Assembly: GCA_020284085.1 (NCBI GenBank)
Contig: JACEVL010001161.1
Span: 6,045,930 to 6,109,929, forward strand
DNA length: 64,000 nucleotides
Direction: 5' to 3'
Source of the DNA: Aporrectodea caliginosa
Taxonomy: Eukaryota; Annelida; Clitellata; Crassiclitellata; Lumbricidae
The position numbers and the translations under genes are program-made. The notes under the pieces were generated by a model. It worked only from the letters and a program-made list of their open reading frames with translations, searched no databases and was not told where the DNA came from. Shown here piece after piece: positions 41,405 through 54,181 of this stretch (position 1 is the stretch's first letter; each line of letters begins with the position of its first letter).

Positions 41405-42247
41405 GTAGAGTCGCCCTCCTCTATACCATCGTGGGACTGGCACTGCTAGAGTGGAGACAGTGGCGGATATCAGTCCGCCTTAAGGCACTGCTCTCTATTA
41501 GGTCGTCTTCAAAGTGTCGCTGTTTCAAACGAGACTCTTTGGTATTGGTTTCCAAGCACTTTAACTCAGTGAGTGAAAATAACTATTCATTTGAACCAAT
41601 TGCAGAGCTTAACAACATCTTGTGACATCAAAGGCCTTTAAAAATGATAGAAATTATTTTTGAACAGTTCTCAGCGATCCAATGGCACAAAATAGATTAT
41701 GCGTCGTCCTTCTCTTTTTCAAGAATTTGGACACCTTTATATCGCTTCTTTAATATGCTATATATATCCTAATTTCAGTTCAATCGAAGTTCCTGTTCCA
41801 TTTCCCGATTCGTTGGTTACTTGCTGTTTAACGACACTGTGTCATAAAAAAGATTATTAGAATCACTCGCCTCAATGCCCCAAGCTTGAGACTGGCACTG
41901 CCTAAATGCGAGCAGTGACGCAGTTACAGGCTATGGCGAGATACTTCTATTATAGAGTAGTATAAACACGTTTGAGTGTCTAAGTATATTTGGTCTGTAA
42001 CCTTCTCTGTTGAAGCTATTTGAAAGTCAGTAGTTATCATATTGAGTGCTAGTTTTCAGTATTTTGTGTTGCAGAGGTGGAGTTATCGATATAAGGTAAG
42101 TAGTTTCTGATTAAATGAACATTGTGACAACATTATACCTGCTCTAGCTCATGTAAAAGTTCAGGTCTTCATGACATTTAACATATATGCGCCTCGTGCT
42201 TGCTTTGTTCTTTGAAAGGCGCTATATAAATGTTTGACTATCATTAC

Positions 42248-43005
42248 TGCAGGGTATCGACTTTCCTCAACTTACCCTGCTCTTTCCTCACATAACCTTT
42301 TCCCTCACAGTTCGTGATCTGGGACTTTCTCTTGACTCCGAGCTTACTTTGTCTCAACATGTGAACTCAATTGCACGGAGTTGTTATTATCAGCTTCGTC
42401 AGCTTCGAGTGGTCTCTCGCTCTCTCTCTCTCATGATGCAGTTGTGGTCCTTGTTCATGCCTTTGTCACTAGTCGAATTGACCACTGTTCCTCACTACTT
42501 GCTGGCCTTCCCCTTTGTGTTTTGGGGCGACTAGATCGAGTTCTACGCTCGGCTGCTCGGCTTATTGACGGCTTCCTAAGTACTCTCCTGTCTCTGCATA
42601 CATGCGTGATGTGTTGCATTGGCTGCCTATGTCTCAGCGGATCTCATATCGCATTGCTGCTCTGGTTTCTCGTTGTGTTCTTGGCTGCGCTCCATCTTAC
42701 TTGCGTGATCTTTGCCGCCCAGTGTCTGATGTTCCAGCGCGTCGGGTGCTTCGCTCTGCGACGAAGGGTGAGTTCCTTGTTCCACGGACTCGCTTGGCTA
42801 TTAGGCAGCGCCGTGCTTTCTCGATTGTTGGCCCTTCCATCTGGAATGACCTACCACTTAAGCTCCGTTTTTTACTTGTAAGCCATCTGACAGGGTTCTA
42901 CAAGTCCCTCAAGTCTTTTTCTTTAGTCGTGGCTGGGCCGGGAGCGCTCCTGAGTAGTTTCTTGAAGGGGCGCTATATAAATGCTCTGAATGAATGAATG
43001 AATGA
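42248..43005 (+). mobile_element. CR1/L2-like LINE 3' end with ATTAC target duplication
   Basis: ATTAC at 42,243-42,247 and 43,006-43,010. Block A has a single site (TTATTACAATTATAATAG, about 30,954). Coding pieces in order: LTLSQHVNSIARSCYYQLRQ, a frameshift near 42,395, VLVHAFVTSRIDHCSSLLAG, RVLRSAARLI, a frameshift near 42,570, then MRDVLHWLPMSQRISYRIAA to PSIWNDLPLKLR and the GGGGCGCTATATAAATGCTC terminus with (GAAT)n. 5'-truncated and frame-broken, but young-looking. Confidence 0.85.
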
Positions 43006-43362
43006 ATTACAATTACAATAGATAATCAACCTCATCATGCTCCTTCGTCGAACTCGTATTCACGGAATATACAAAGCGCAACTTAAAGCGAAGGGTACCA
43101 ACTTCTTCACGAGCGCTGCGTCCTGTCAGAGTGGTTGTCCGACTTACATGTATCCATTGGAGAAATGACATTCTGGATGCCAGAAAGAACAGAAGAGCGA
43201 AGGTAAGGAGTTCTTACGGAGGGTTTCGTTGAGGACGAGAAAACTTGGAATGCGAGGATCGGTTGGATTAGGGTAGATATTATTGGAGAGGTGAGACTTC
43301 ATTTTGGATAATAAGTAGAAAAGCGTTAGAGGGTGAGCGGCGGTTAAATGTGCCCCTACTGC

Positions 43363-43832
<470 letters not shown>

Positions 43833-44651
43833 CGAGAAGTAGAGAAGTGTGAGGTGGATGACGGGGGGTGAGTGGCGGTGCCCCTACTGTGCACCACCCC
43901 TAACCCTTGTCAACATTCGTCTGCACCGGCATTAGCATTCCCATTCTCCTTTACCCGTACCACTCCAATTCCAGCGGACTACTGAGGTCTTTTATAGGCT
44001 GCCATGTTGATACTGGAGGTTATCTATACTACGGGGTAGGGTACTTCGATGTTACTTATCCTCCCTTGACTGGCTTTCTATCTTCCGGACTACTCTTCTG
44101 GATATTGATCTGATTAGGGTTTGGTTTTAGCGCGTCATCGATTGAGTCCTTGTGCGTTAGACAATGAATGTCACGCGATAAAGGAATGTCACCTGATTAA
44201 TAAATAATGTCATCCGAACAATGATTGATATCACTATAGAACAACGTGTTGATTTACATTTTTTACACTTTGCATGCTGCAGAAGTTAGCTTAGAACTGT
44301 AGAACAATGTTGTGTCATAACGAAGATGATTCATGTCTCCCTCCTCGTTCATAAACGATTTTGACTGGCACCACTGGAATAAGAAATTTTAAAAAGTAGT
44401 CTGTTGCCTCCAGTTTCCATATTCTTATAGGAGGAATAAAACAATTTAAAAGGTGTGCAAAGAACTGCTTTGGTTCGTTGGTTAGTGATGGATTTCCACT
44501 GGATCCAGCAGTTTAAAAATATATGTGACAAAAGGCAGTTGACGACGATAGGAAAAATTGTATGGAGCATAATACGGTTGGTTAGTTGCTCTTTGCCAAC
44601 ACTGTGTTCTTACCAAGATGTTTAGAGTCACATTCCAACTCTGTCCAACTT

Positions 44652-44697
44652 AGGAGATCCTGAGTGGCCGAGTGGGTTGGTAGCCCGCTCGCTACAT
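44652..44697 (+). mobile_element. S2 SINE head fragment
   Basis: GATCCTGAGTGGCCGAGTGG then TTGGTAGCCCGCTCG; cut off before the B box. Block A reads through (CTGTCCAACATTTAGACACC at 32,272), so this piece is an insertion in B. Confidence 0.6.
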
Positions 44698-44793
44698 TAA
44701 TTTTTAGACATCGTTAAATGTTTTCTTAGAGAGACTGTAATTTTAGTTAAATCGCTAGCTAGGCAATGAATAACAGTTAACAGACTATTTTTA

Positions 44794-46636
44794 TTTGTCC
44801 GTAGTTTACCGTCGTCTTATGACATCAAAGGCCGTTGACGACAATACAGAAAATATACAATACAATCAGAACAAGAAACTTATAGCATCCGAACAACACC
44901 ATTAAAGGTGTCGAAACAGAGCTTTACACTTTCACTAATATTCAATATTTTTGCAGCATAAAGTATTTCATCTCATATATTGTCTGTCATCATTATGTCC
45001 TGACAAATTTCATTAACTAACAAAGCATACATGTATTATAATTGATTAAGGTATTCCTTTAAACTGTTCATGTACATTAACCAAGCCATACCATTATGCA
45101 ATATTAAAGAACTAAAATTGAATGATAGTACTATTGTAATATGAACACCCATTAACCAATAAGTAATGTTTATAATTTTCTAACATCGGGTTCTTATTAT
45201 TATGACATAACATATTTTAAACAAAAATCAACAGTCGAAAATAAGTCGTCCATGGATATTTCAGCAAACAGCATTGCAACACAGTATTGCAATATTATGC
45301 AACACAGCAGCCACTCCGATACAGCAACCAAACCAAACCATTTGTAATATATAATACTGAAGAACCAAAGTTAAATAATAGTAACCAGCATTGCAACCAA
45401 CATTGCATAATAGTAATATGGCAATATAGATATTCATTAACCAATAATTATAACAATTGAAAAGATGTTAACTATGAGTGTTTTAGCAACCAAAATGTAC
45501 ACATACAACCTAAATTAAACTATAATAATCCAGTTACAACTTGTGAATCACAATAATGCATTATTTATTTCAAAAATATAAAAGTGTATTAATAAAAGAC
45601 TAATAAAATATTTATAGTTATAACTAAGAAATAAAACTATTCAAAGGAACAAACTTAAAATATCCAATTACAAAATCTTTCCTTTATTGATTATCTTAAC
45701 TAACCTATACACTTCATTTTGAAATAAATTTACCGTCATAAGGGTTTTAATGGAAATGTCGTGTTTATATAATTGACATTTATTTCTAAGTAATTCTGAA
45801 ATATCTTCTTTTACACAGTCAATCAAGAGGTGATGAATTGTCTCCTTGACTTGACAGGTATCACATAAACCGTTAGAATGCCTTTTTATAACGAATAGTC
45901 TTTGATTAGTATTGGCCACTCCTAGACGTAATCTAGAAATTTGGACTTCCTTTTGCCTATAAGGTTCGAAATATTTTATATCTGTACTAACAAATGTGAC
46001 GCCAGGGCTCAAAACCCGTCGCTTGTCGCTTCCTAGATACTGAGCTAGCAGTTGAAATAGGCGAGACGGGTCAAAATTGTAGAACATTCTTCAATTCAGC
46101 AGTTGCTTGTGCATTTGCCGTAATTTGCAAAGTAGTAATCCGATTTTGATGCTGTTTACTTTATTCTATATAGAATATAGCCCTTTATTGCACAGAAAAA
46201 TTACAGAATAATCAAGTAGGCCTAATGGTTGCTGAAGACTTTGATGACGCGAATATTCCGAAACTTTTTATTTGATTTTTTCACTCTATTCCAATGAAAG
46301 AATCAAACGAGCATAACTTCAGTTAGAAAAATGATATTTTCATTCTGTAAAGAGTATTTTTGAAGCAGATTAATTGTAGAATATGGCTAAATAAAAAGGT
46401 CAGAAACCGACATGTGATGGGTTTTGACCCCTGGCGTCACAAAATCAAATAGATTTATAAAAATGACCTTTATTATCATTACTATATTCTAGTTGCCATT
46501 TATTTACTATATAAAGTTTTATTAAAGTAAAAATTTCCTGAAGTTCAAGATAATTAGTAGAATTTATTTGATCAATAGATAGACCTTCTTTAGCCAAAGT
46601 ATCAGGTAACAGACGCTCAAGGTAACAGACGCTCAA
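44794..46636 (-). mobile_element. RNase-H LINE copy (subtype a), split by a MITE
   Basis: Minus strand. 46,636-46,445 reads AKEGLSIDQINSTNYLELQE and NKWQLEYSNDNKGHFYKSI. After the MITE, VSTDIKYFEPYRQKEVQIS, RLRLGVANTNQRLFVIKRHS and a zinc-knuckle-like CDTC...HHLLIDC run to the stop at 45,668. The 3' UTR (45,667-44,794) ends in the R2 terminus GGCCTTTGATGTCATAAGAC, then CGTAAACTA. The coding part parallels 60,190-60,698 of the plus-strand copy, but the 3' UTR is unrelated until the last 50 bases. The RNase H active-site region is lost by truncation. Confidence 0.8.
45995..46441. mobile_element. 447-bp MITE with 23-26-bp TIRs
   Basis: TIR TGTGACGCCAGGG, then C or G, then TCAAAACCC, at both ends in inverted orientation. 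The flanks allow a 3-bp AAA duplication (45,992-45,994; 46,442-46,444), which is not diagnostic. No transposase; superfamily undetermined. It interrupts the LINE frame between FYKSI and FVSTDIK. Confidence 0.75.
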
Positions 46637-46639
46637 GAT

Positions 46640-47110
46640 TTATTGGCTATAATATTATAGTTTCAGAGAGAAACTATTTGAAGGTGTCTAAGTATCACAC
46701 GATATGGCATTATTTAGTATAAGTTTTATTACATCGTTAAGCGACATCTTATGGTTTTCTGTGGTTTTCCGTTGACGTCGGCCTCGCCTTTAAACGGGTC
46801 GATGTTAATAACTATGTTTACCACTTTACCCGTCCTGAGACGGTAGAAAATAATTTCAAAATTCAAACGGACGGACCTTATGTTGGACAGAAAGGTAATT
46901 TTCATTTGAAATCTACACAACAGTTTAAAAACAACGCAGCGCCACCTACTTAAATTAAATGAGTCACCATCCATGAGCGACCATGTTCTTAGCGCGCACA
47001 GTGCTATGGCAACGCCACCTACTGAAATGAAATGAGTCGTTGTTGTATTTCGGCTTAACGACACTTTTTCATATCGAAGATGATTAGTGTCGGAGGCAGA
47101 AAGCAACCTC
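46640..47110. other. Unassigned sequence with a thrice-repeated 27-bp motif
   Basis: GCGCCACCTACT then AAAT.AAATGAGTC at 46,938, about 47,011 and (diverged, GCGCCACCAACC) 47,303. An S2 SINE lies between copies 2 and 3. The 125-codon minus frame (46,729-47,106) overlaps these repeats and is not recognised. Confidence 0.4.
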
Positions 47111-47252
47111 GTACTCCACGTTTATATCGCGACCGAGCCACCCGCAGTAAAGATCCGAGAAATTAATCTCTGATAAACCGACAGACCCGGAATCGAACCC
47201 GGGCCGCCGGCGTGACGAGTGGGCACCAACCCACTCGGCCACTCAGGATCTC
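47111..47252 (-). mobile_element. tRNA-derived SINE, type S2
   Basis: Minus strand: GATCCTGAGTGGCCGAGTGG head, perfect B box GGTTCGATTCC, AGATTAATTTCTCGGATC body, CGTGGAGTAC end. Best-preserved S2 copy. Confidence 0.8.
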
Positions 47253-47377
47253 TATGAAATGAGTCCAGTCTATTATGACCTAAATAACTCATAATATTCG
47301 CAGCGCCACCAACCGAATCGAAATGAATCAATAGCGTCGCAAAAAGTTCACTTCATTACTTCAGGACTTACATCACA

Positions 47378-47990
47378 TTTATTGCATTGTATTGTATCTA
47401 AAGATTTATATAGCGCCTCTCTCAGAATAACTATTCAGAAGCGCTCTCAGCACGAAAACCCCGGGGAAAAGAAACGTCTTTAAAGAACGAGAGACCAAAG
47501 AGGAAAAACTAGTAATTAGTTTAGCCCTTAATGAGGGGGGAAGGTTATTCCAAGTAGAGGGACCAACCACAGCAAATGCCTGGCGTTGAGCCAAGGCTGT
47601 CCTAGTCCTAGGAACAAAAGATCTAGCCAATCAGCAGAGCGCAAGGAACGAGATGAGGTCGCAGATAACGGCTTTCGCATATAGTCAGAAAGATACTTTG
47701 GGGCACTGCTCAGCTGCGCCTTTGAGACTAGAAAGAGGATCTTATAATGGATGCGCGCAGTGATAGGAAGCCAGTGCAAGACATCAATCATATATGTAGA
47801 GATATGCGAAAAGCGAGGGAGTCGGGCTATGAGACTAGCTGAAGCATTTAAGATCGATTGAATGGGAGAAAGACGCTGTTTCGGGAGGCCCATAAGAAGT
47901 GAGTTGCAGTAAAGTCTAGAACAGATAAATGTTCGTTTATATAATTGATTGTAGAGAGTAGTATCTGTTTTTCGACGATGTATCACAACA
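47378..47990 (-). mobile_element. CR1/L2-like LINE 3' end, second subfamily
   Basis: Minus strand, one frameshift near 47,620: YCNSLLMGLPKQRLSPIQSI, MIDVLHWLPITARIHYKILF, APKYLSDYMRKPLSATSSRS, then RTRTALAQRQAFAVVGPSTW and NNLPPSLR. The terminus GAGAGGCGCTATATAAATC is followed by an ACAAT-type tail (47,380-47,398). Sequence differs enough from the 42.2-kb copy to be another subfamily. Confidence 0.8.
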
Positions 47991-47999
47991 TAGATGATT

Positions 48000-48330
48000 T
48001 GCTTCAACCTAGTCTTTTATCGAGGCTCGGGACCGGCAGTACTAGAATACGGAGTGTGGCTATAGGTAGTTGCAGTTTAACGACACTGTCTCAAAACAGC
48101 TATGATTTGCGTCTACCTTATCTTATATTTACCATTTAGACACCTTTAAATAGTATTTTCACTGTGTGAAAATGATCATTAACGTCGTTCTCCGACTTTA
48201 TCCAGCCTTGGGAGTTGGGACTGGCACTGCCAGACTACGAACAGTTGCGGAGTTTCCACACCTTTAAAGCGTCTGTTACGGAGGCTATATATAGGCAATT
48301 TCGTTCAATCGGTAGTCTTAGCGCAACTTG
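48000..48330. repeat. R1 and family E/F fragments
   Basis: GTTTAACGACACTGTCTCAA (48,074), CATTTAGACACCTTTAAATA, and an R1 body with a duplicated GGGAGTTGGGACTGGCACTG at about 48,210. No gene. Confidence 0.45.
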
Positions 48331-49329
48331 ATAGGCTTACTTATCACTGTATCAGTCACTAAGGAAGAGGGGTTCAAAATAATTTCTGCCGGGAAGTGTC
48401 AAGCAAACAAGCAATGTTGACACAATATATACTAATGGCTTCAAAATAACAAACCCACAACGCATTCACATATTACAGATTAACAACAAGATGTTAAAGA
48501 TAATGTTTATAATGTCAGTGGACGTTGATGGTTAGTTTTACCCTTGTGTAGACATTTTGTTGTTAGTATGTAATAGAGAGAAAGCAGAGGAGCTGCTAAA
48601 GCGGGTTTCGTTTAGAAGAAGTAAGACGGGAGGCAGAGAACTGCTATAGGCCTATCTATATCAATCATTCTTGAAAAGTTTCCATGCAGTTAGCGACCAG
48701 AGCATCTTCTTTCGATGCCTATAAAATTCGGAAGCGCTTGAAGACCATTCTGTTCGATCGTAGTTTTCTATAAGTCAGGTCAAGAGCATTTCTGATGTGC
48801 TTTCTCTGAAGATGCGCTATATAAATGTGCACTTACAATTGTCCATAGTCATTCATTAGCAGACATTGAACCGCTTTAATCTGCTCTTATTAAATCTGGG
48901 CATTTAACGCGTTATTAACGCGATTAATGTGTTAATTAATTAACGCGATTAAATTGTTTAACGCAGATAACGCTATTGTCACTGTGCCCAATTATTTCTA
49001 GAAATGCGTTAAAACAATTCTGTATAAAAGAGGGCTCAGTTAAATTCCGAGCACAACAGCTTTCGAAAACCTCCCTTTACCAGTGAAGAAACTGGCTCGG
49101 GTCGGGAGCGCCTCTGTTTTGAGTGGCGCTATATAAATGCTTGATTACGATTACGATTACGATGTGATTTTTAAACTGTGTCATATTTTCGCATTTTCGG
49201 GACCAAAATAAATTTTATTTGATCCTAGTTTAGTTCACTAATACGATGTAATAAATCATTTATTAAAGTAGGACTTGATTGACAACAAGACTTCTTAATG
49301 ATGTAAGGACACTCGATGAGTTATGGACT
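48331..49329. other. Mostly unassigned, with two LINE tails and an AACGCG-rich dyad element
   Basis: CR1/L2-type ends at about 48,690-48,840 (CGCTATATAAATGTGCACTT) and 49,060-49,165 (GGGAGCGCCTC...GGCGCTATATAAATGC with (GATTAC)n tail). 48,889-48,993 has CTGGGCA and GTGCCCA ends and repeated TTAACGCG in both orientations, suggestive of a small decayed MITE. Confidence 0.4.
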
Positions 49330-49855
49330 CCATCTAGCGATTAAATGAAAATTACATATATATAGTGTGAGAATGAAACGATTTAAAGGTGTCTAAAGGC
49401 TGGCGTGAGGGGAGGGTTGAGGGCGACGCTAATCATCTTTTTAATGGAACAGCATAGTTAAACAGCAACTACCTATCAATCAACCAATTATCGTTTAATT
49501 CAACAAATCTAGTTGTCATAGACGCAACTATCGACGAAATGTCTAAATTCTACCACTTACTTCGTTGAATATAATTATAAGGTAAGGGCAGGTTGACGTC
49601 CTCAGAGCCCTGGAAGCCACAAGAGGTCTCTAAACATTGGATACTATTATGATATTCTACGTTGTAAACATATGTTATAAAGGTTAGGTGAGTTTGACGT
49701 AATGGATTCCAGCGGACAAAAATGCCTTCAAAATAGCTGCTAATTACTGACTTGCTAATAACAACGTCGCATTCAAGCGAAACGCTTTTATTGGAATCTA
49801 CAATAGACACCTTTTAAAAGTATTCATGGGATTATAAAATAGCATTCGATTTCGC
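49330..49855. repeat. Block X3, first part
   Basis: TATATATAGTGTGAGAATGA and GATTTAAAGGTGTCTAAAGG (R1-like variant), AGGTTGACGTCCTCAGAGCC, TTGGATACTATTATGATATT, TAGACACCTTTTAAAAGTAT: same order as X1 at 27,800-28,230. Confidence 0.6.
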
Positions 49856-49869
49856 TAAATTGCAACTAT

Positions 49870-50788
49870 TACAAATCTATTACAAACATATAGTTGAACA
49901 CATTCCTTATGATTAAAATACCAATAAACACAAAATATGTGTGATTAATGGTCATTTCATTATTTCATTGCATTTTCTAATGATATTACATTGTTTCATA
50001 GGAAAATGTTTAATGAAATGTTTAATTAAGTATTCTGTCATGTAAATAATTGTTAACATACATTCTTATAAATAGATGTATGTTAAAATAAAATGTGTAT
50101 ATAATACATGTATATTATATATATTACACATCTGTGCTGAATTTCTGTTTGCAAATAGCATTACATGTTATTTTAGAAAACTTAAAGAAGTACTGTTAAT
50201 AACTTTGTAAACATATTTGAAAAGAGCTAAAATAGCCAAAAAAAGAGCTGATATAGCCAAAAAAAGAGCTGATATAGCCAAAAAGAGCTGAAATAGCCAC
50301 CAAAAAAAGAAACAAAAGGAGAAAAAGGAAAAAAAAAGGAAAAAAAAGATGTTAAAAAAGAATTACAATAAAAAGAGCCAATGGGCCAAACATAACGGAG
50401 ATACAATACTTTAATATGTATCAAATCAAATAATATGTATCTATCAAATATTGTTAATATTGTTAATAAGATTGAGGAGAAAACAGTTATTAACATTATA
50501 CGGAAATGATCTTAATCCGTCAGAAACTTTAAATACGTCTACATCTTATCAGAAACGGAATCAAAGCCAAGAAAAGAAAAAGAAAACTGTTGATAGAAAT
50601 TATATGAAAATGAACTTAAATCGACAGAAACTTTAAATACGTCAGCATCTTATCAGAAACGGAATCAAAGACGAGAAAGGAGAAAGAACATTTGTGAGAA
50701 CATTACAAGAAAATGAACGGAAATACATCAACAACTTTAAAGACGTCAACAGCCTTTGTAGCTATAGGATGTCGTTAAATATTGGATT
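49870..50788 (+). mobile_element. 3' UTR of the RNase-H LINE, subtype b
   Basis: Almost identical by eye to 60,727-61,637, which follows directly on the LINE coding region. Includes AGCCAAAAA-AGAGCTGATAT direct repeats (50,232-50,290), duplicated AACTTTAAATACGTC...TCTTATCAGAAACGG blocks (50,523 and 50,628), and the R2-like end ACAGCCTTTGTAGCTATAGG then CGTTAAATATTGG with (AAT)n tail. Extreme 5' truncation. Confidence 0.8.
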
Positions 50789-50789
50789 A

Positions 50790-51180
50790 ATAATAATAAT
50801 AAATTGCAACTGCTCCAATTGCTGGTCCGTGTGCCGCGATCATTATTATTAGATAAACACTGGAAACTAATACCAGATATCGTCCATAATATTGAAAGTT
50901 ACTCAAGTTCAAACTCAGAAGAGAGCTTCTACTTGAGCTGAATTGAGAGGAAGGCATGGGTATGAAGTGGTAGCGACTTAATTTTCTTTCCCTTGGTTTA
51001 CAGTTATTGAAAAAAAGGCAGTTAATTTTGTCGCCATCTTCGACTTCTCCATCATTACCTAAATTCAAAGTGATCGCTAAATTTTTGAACTCAAACGTTT
51101 TACATTGTCATTGATCGCCATATTGTTTACTCCAGAAATGGGACGCTCGACATCATGAAATAAATAAGAAATTAATTAAT
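50790..51180. repeat. Block X3, second part
   Basis: AATACCAGATATCGTCC, GAGAGGAAGGCATGGGTATG and the region matching the zinc-finger-like frame (GTCGCCATCTTCGACTTC). In X1 the matching pieces lie at about 28,320-28,410 and 27,560-27,670, so the order is rearranged. Confidence 0.5.
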
Positions 51181-51557
51181 ATGAGATGAAATACTTTATG
51201 CTGCAAATATATTGAATATTAGTGAAAGTGTAAAGCTCTGTTTCGACACCTTTATTGGTGTTGTTCGGATGCTATAAGTTTCTTGTTATGATTGTTTTGT
51301 AACTAAGAGCTGTAATATGCCAAAACTAATCTTTGTCGGCGGCAACGGCCTATGTTGTCATAAGCTGCCGTTAAACTGTGGACACACACATTGTATATTT
51401 TCTGTATTGTCGTCAACAGCCTTTGATGTCATAAGACGACGTTAAACTACGGACAAATAAAATAAAAAATTATGTTATTGAGCTGTAATATGCCAAAAAA
51501 TCTTTGTCGGCTGAAACGGCCTATGTTGTCATAAGCTGCCGTTAAACTGTGGATCCA
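51181..51557 (+). mobile_element. LINE subtype-a 3' UTR fragment and three R2 modules
   Basis: 51,181-51,300 equals the distal 3' UTR of the 44.8-kb LINE (ATGCTGCAAATATATTGAAT, CGGATGCTATAAGTTTC). R2 units follow at 51,305-51,390 with an (AC)n tail, 51,395-51,468, and 51,481-51,557 ending GTGGATCCATCC. The first R2 splits the 3' UTR from its own terminus, apparently at TTGT. Confidence 0.6.
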
Positions 51558-53575
51558 TCCGATGTAGACAACTGCAGAAACATTAAGAGTTGATTAAAGT
51601 CGACGTTAACGTCGTGTCTGCCGCCAGAAATTAAAACTAAAGATGATCGATTGACACCACAGTAGGTTCGAGGCCTGTTTACTGGACAGCAGCAATCCCT
51701 TAAACTGGACTGAAAGAAAGATATGACTATAATGTGAATGCAAATTTGAATGCATGATAGCGATTTCAGTTTTCTTAGTCCAATATTAGGTCAATGTATT
51801 TAGTCCAAAAATAAGGCAATTGAGGTTAAAATAGGTCAATTCCTGTCTGCAGCCATGTCCTTGGCAGACCATTATTCGTTAATATATTGTTCTATTTCTA
51901 CGCATTGGATACTGTTACGACATTCTATGTTGTAAACATAGGTTAAAATGGTTAGGTGAGTTTGACGTAAAGAATTCTAGCGTTTAAAAATGTCCTAAAT
52001 ATACCATGCTAAATACTGATTTGCTAATAGCGACGTCGTATTCAAAAGACAGATTTTTATTGAAATCTGAATAGACACCTTTTTAAAGCATTCATGAGGT
52101 TCTATAACAATTATTGATTGGGTAAAATACTAATTATTGTAGTCGTTCACTGTCCGGTCATTGAATAAACAGTGGAAACTAATACCAGAGATCGTCGATT
52201 GAAAGTAACTTAGGCTCGAACTTGCTTGAAAGCTTCTACTTAACCTGGATTGAGAGGAAGCCATGGGTAGGACGTGTTAGCAACTTCATTTTTCTCACCC
52301 TCGGCATATGAGGTCCGGTGACCAGTCTTTTTCGTTCGCCGTCTGATCTTTCCACCAACAGTTGGTTAGTTGCTGATGAACGACGCTATGTCATAACAAA
52401 GATGATTAGCGTCGCCCTCCTGTCTTATCCGGCTTGGGACGGACCCCCGCTCGAATAAAAGAAGTCGCGATATTTTATGTACTCAATTTATAGCCGTGTT
52501 TTCCCTAGTACTGTAAACGGAACAGAGAAATTCGAAACATTTACTTGACCTGGTGAAAATTTGAATCCCCAACTTCTGGGCTAAATTATCGCACAACTAG
52601 ACTCCTCTAAAGTGCGTTCACCCAACCTTATAGCCTAACAATGATCAATTCGTTCAAATGCTGTTACCAACAAACCAGCCAATCAGTAAGGATTCTGATT
52701 TCTGATCTAGCGACTGTAGAATGGATCCAGAGTTTAACACTGACTTGGGTCTGGCGCATCTTTGAAGCGTTTTTAAATGTTAGTTTACAATAATATTACA
52801 ATTACCATTACAATTAGGCCTAGCCTCTCTCTCTCTCCTTAAAACCTATTTCTTCTCTCGGGGTTCTCGCACTGGGAGCGCTACTGAATGGCCTCGGATG
52901 TGAGCGGCGCTATATAAATTACTAATTACATTACAATACATTGCATTGCATTACATTACATTACATTAGCCATATCAATGGCAACAAAGGTCGTTGACGT
53001 CAACAGTCAGAAATTGTTTTGACCAGTTATCATCGTTAGTTTGTCGTAATACAGCTGTCGTCATCTGTATGGTAACTGACGAATAGAAGTTGTTCAACTC
53101 TTGGAAAAGGAAAAGGGTCACGCAAACACCTTTCTTATGACACAGCTTCGTTAACGAGCAACTAATCAATCAACCAAAGCGGGTCTTATTGCTTCATTAA
53201 TCGAGTTAATTTAGGTTGCATTATGCCATGCAAACGGTGTGAACTGTTCAAAACAATTGAACCGAATTCAATGTTGTTCTAAACAATGGACATTACTTCC
53301 ATATTCAATATTGTAAAGATAACCAAATAAGTCAGCTACGTTTGACGAGAAGGGAATCTTGCATGCATCCCAAAATCAAACACTTTAGTTAACACTACCT
53401 GCTAGAAGAAGAACGCTTGCGAAGTTTGAAGCCTACTTATACACCTTAACATTGTCTTCATACAACTCTATAATAAACATCGGTTTCGGATGTCTGTAGA
53501 TGGGTAGACTATGGCATTAGAGTGAATAATTGTCGACAACGGCCTTTGATGTCATAAGAGGACGTTAAACCTCGG
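51558..53575. repeat. Block X3, third part
   Basis: Collinear with X1 from TTGGATACTGTTACGACATT (51,905) through GATCGTCGATTGAAAGTAAC (52,190), an R1 (52,373-52,470), AAACATTTACTTGACCTGG and a CAACAAAGGTCGTTGACGTC F unit (52,980). A CR1/L2 tail with (ATTAC)n is inserted at about 52,815-52,970 (GGGAGCGCTACTG, GGCGCTATATAAATTAC). An R2 end sits at 53,530-53,575. Confidence 0.6.
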
Positions 53576-54173
53576 AATAATAATCATGAAAGTAGACAAC
53601 TATTATAATAGAACACATTAACAGTGATATTGAAGTCGACTTTAACGACCGTGGCAGCTGCCAGACACTGGAAACTAAAACTAAATTTTTTAGATTGAAA
53701 GCAACGAAGGTATACTTTCTAGACATTAGTAATCCCTTAAACTGGACTGAAAGGAAGCCATAACTATAAATTGATAGAGATTTAAATATTCTTCGACCAA
53801 TATTAGTGCAATAATAAGGCAAATACTGTAGCCTACACTGAGGCTGAAATGGGTCACTTCCTCTCGGCGGCCATATCCTTGGCAGACGACTATGCGTCAA
53901 TATATCGTTCGATTTCTCCAGGAAGACGTAATAGATACTCAATGATTCCTTTAGTCTGATTTAGTGGAACAAAATATCGGATTTTAGCAAGCACGTCATT
54001 TCGCAAGTAACGGCGATTTCGCAAAATCAAAAGGCTTTGTATTCGAATATAAAATATTAGGTCTTGTAAGTCCATATTGGTAAATATTGCACATACAAGG
54101 TTAAATTAAGAATAAGCAGGGTCTCAAAATGCCCCCTACAGAACCCCTGATGTATGTATTCATACATGCATAC
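53576..54173. other. X-like and unassigned sequence
   Basis: 53,600-53,800 parallels 37,330-37,440 and 51,600-51,730 (GACCGTGGC.GC, GAAACTAAAACTA, ACTGGACTGAAAG). 53,880-54,170 is unrecognised. Confidence 0.4.
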
Positions 54174-54181
54174 GCTGATAT

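Noticed and set aside
46729..47106. 125-codon minus-strand gene
   Set aside because: It overlaps the repeated GCGCCACCTACT units and repeat fragments, with no recognisable motif.
48889..48993. Complete hAT MITE with TTAACGCG repeats
   Set aside because: Ends CTGGGCA and GTGCCCA pair, but the flanking 8-mers do not match, so neither borders nor superfamily can be supported.
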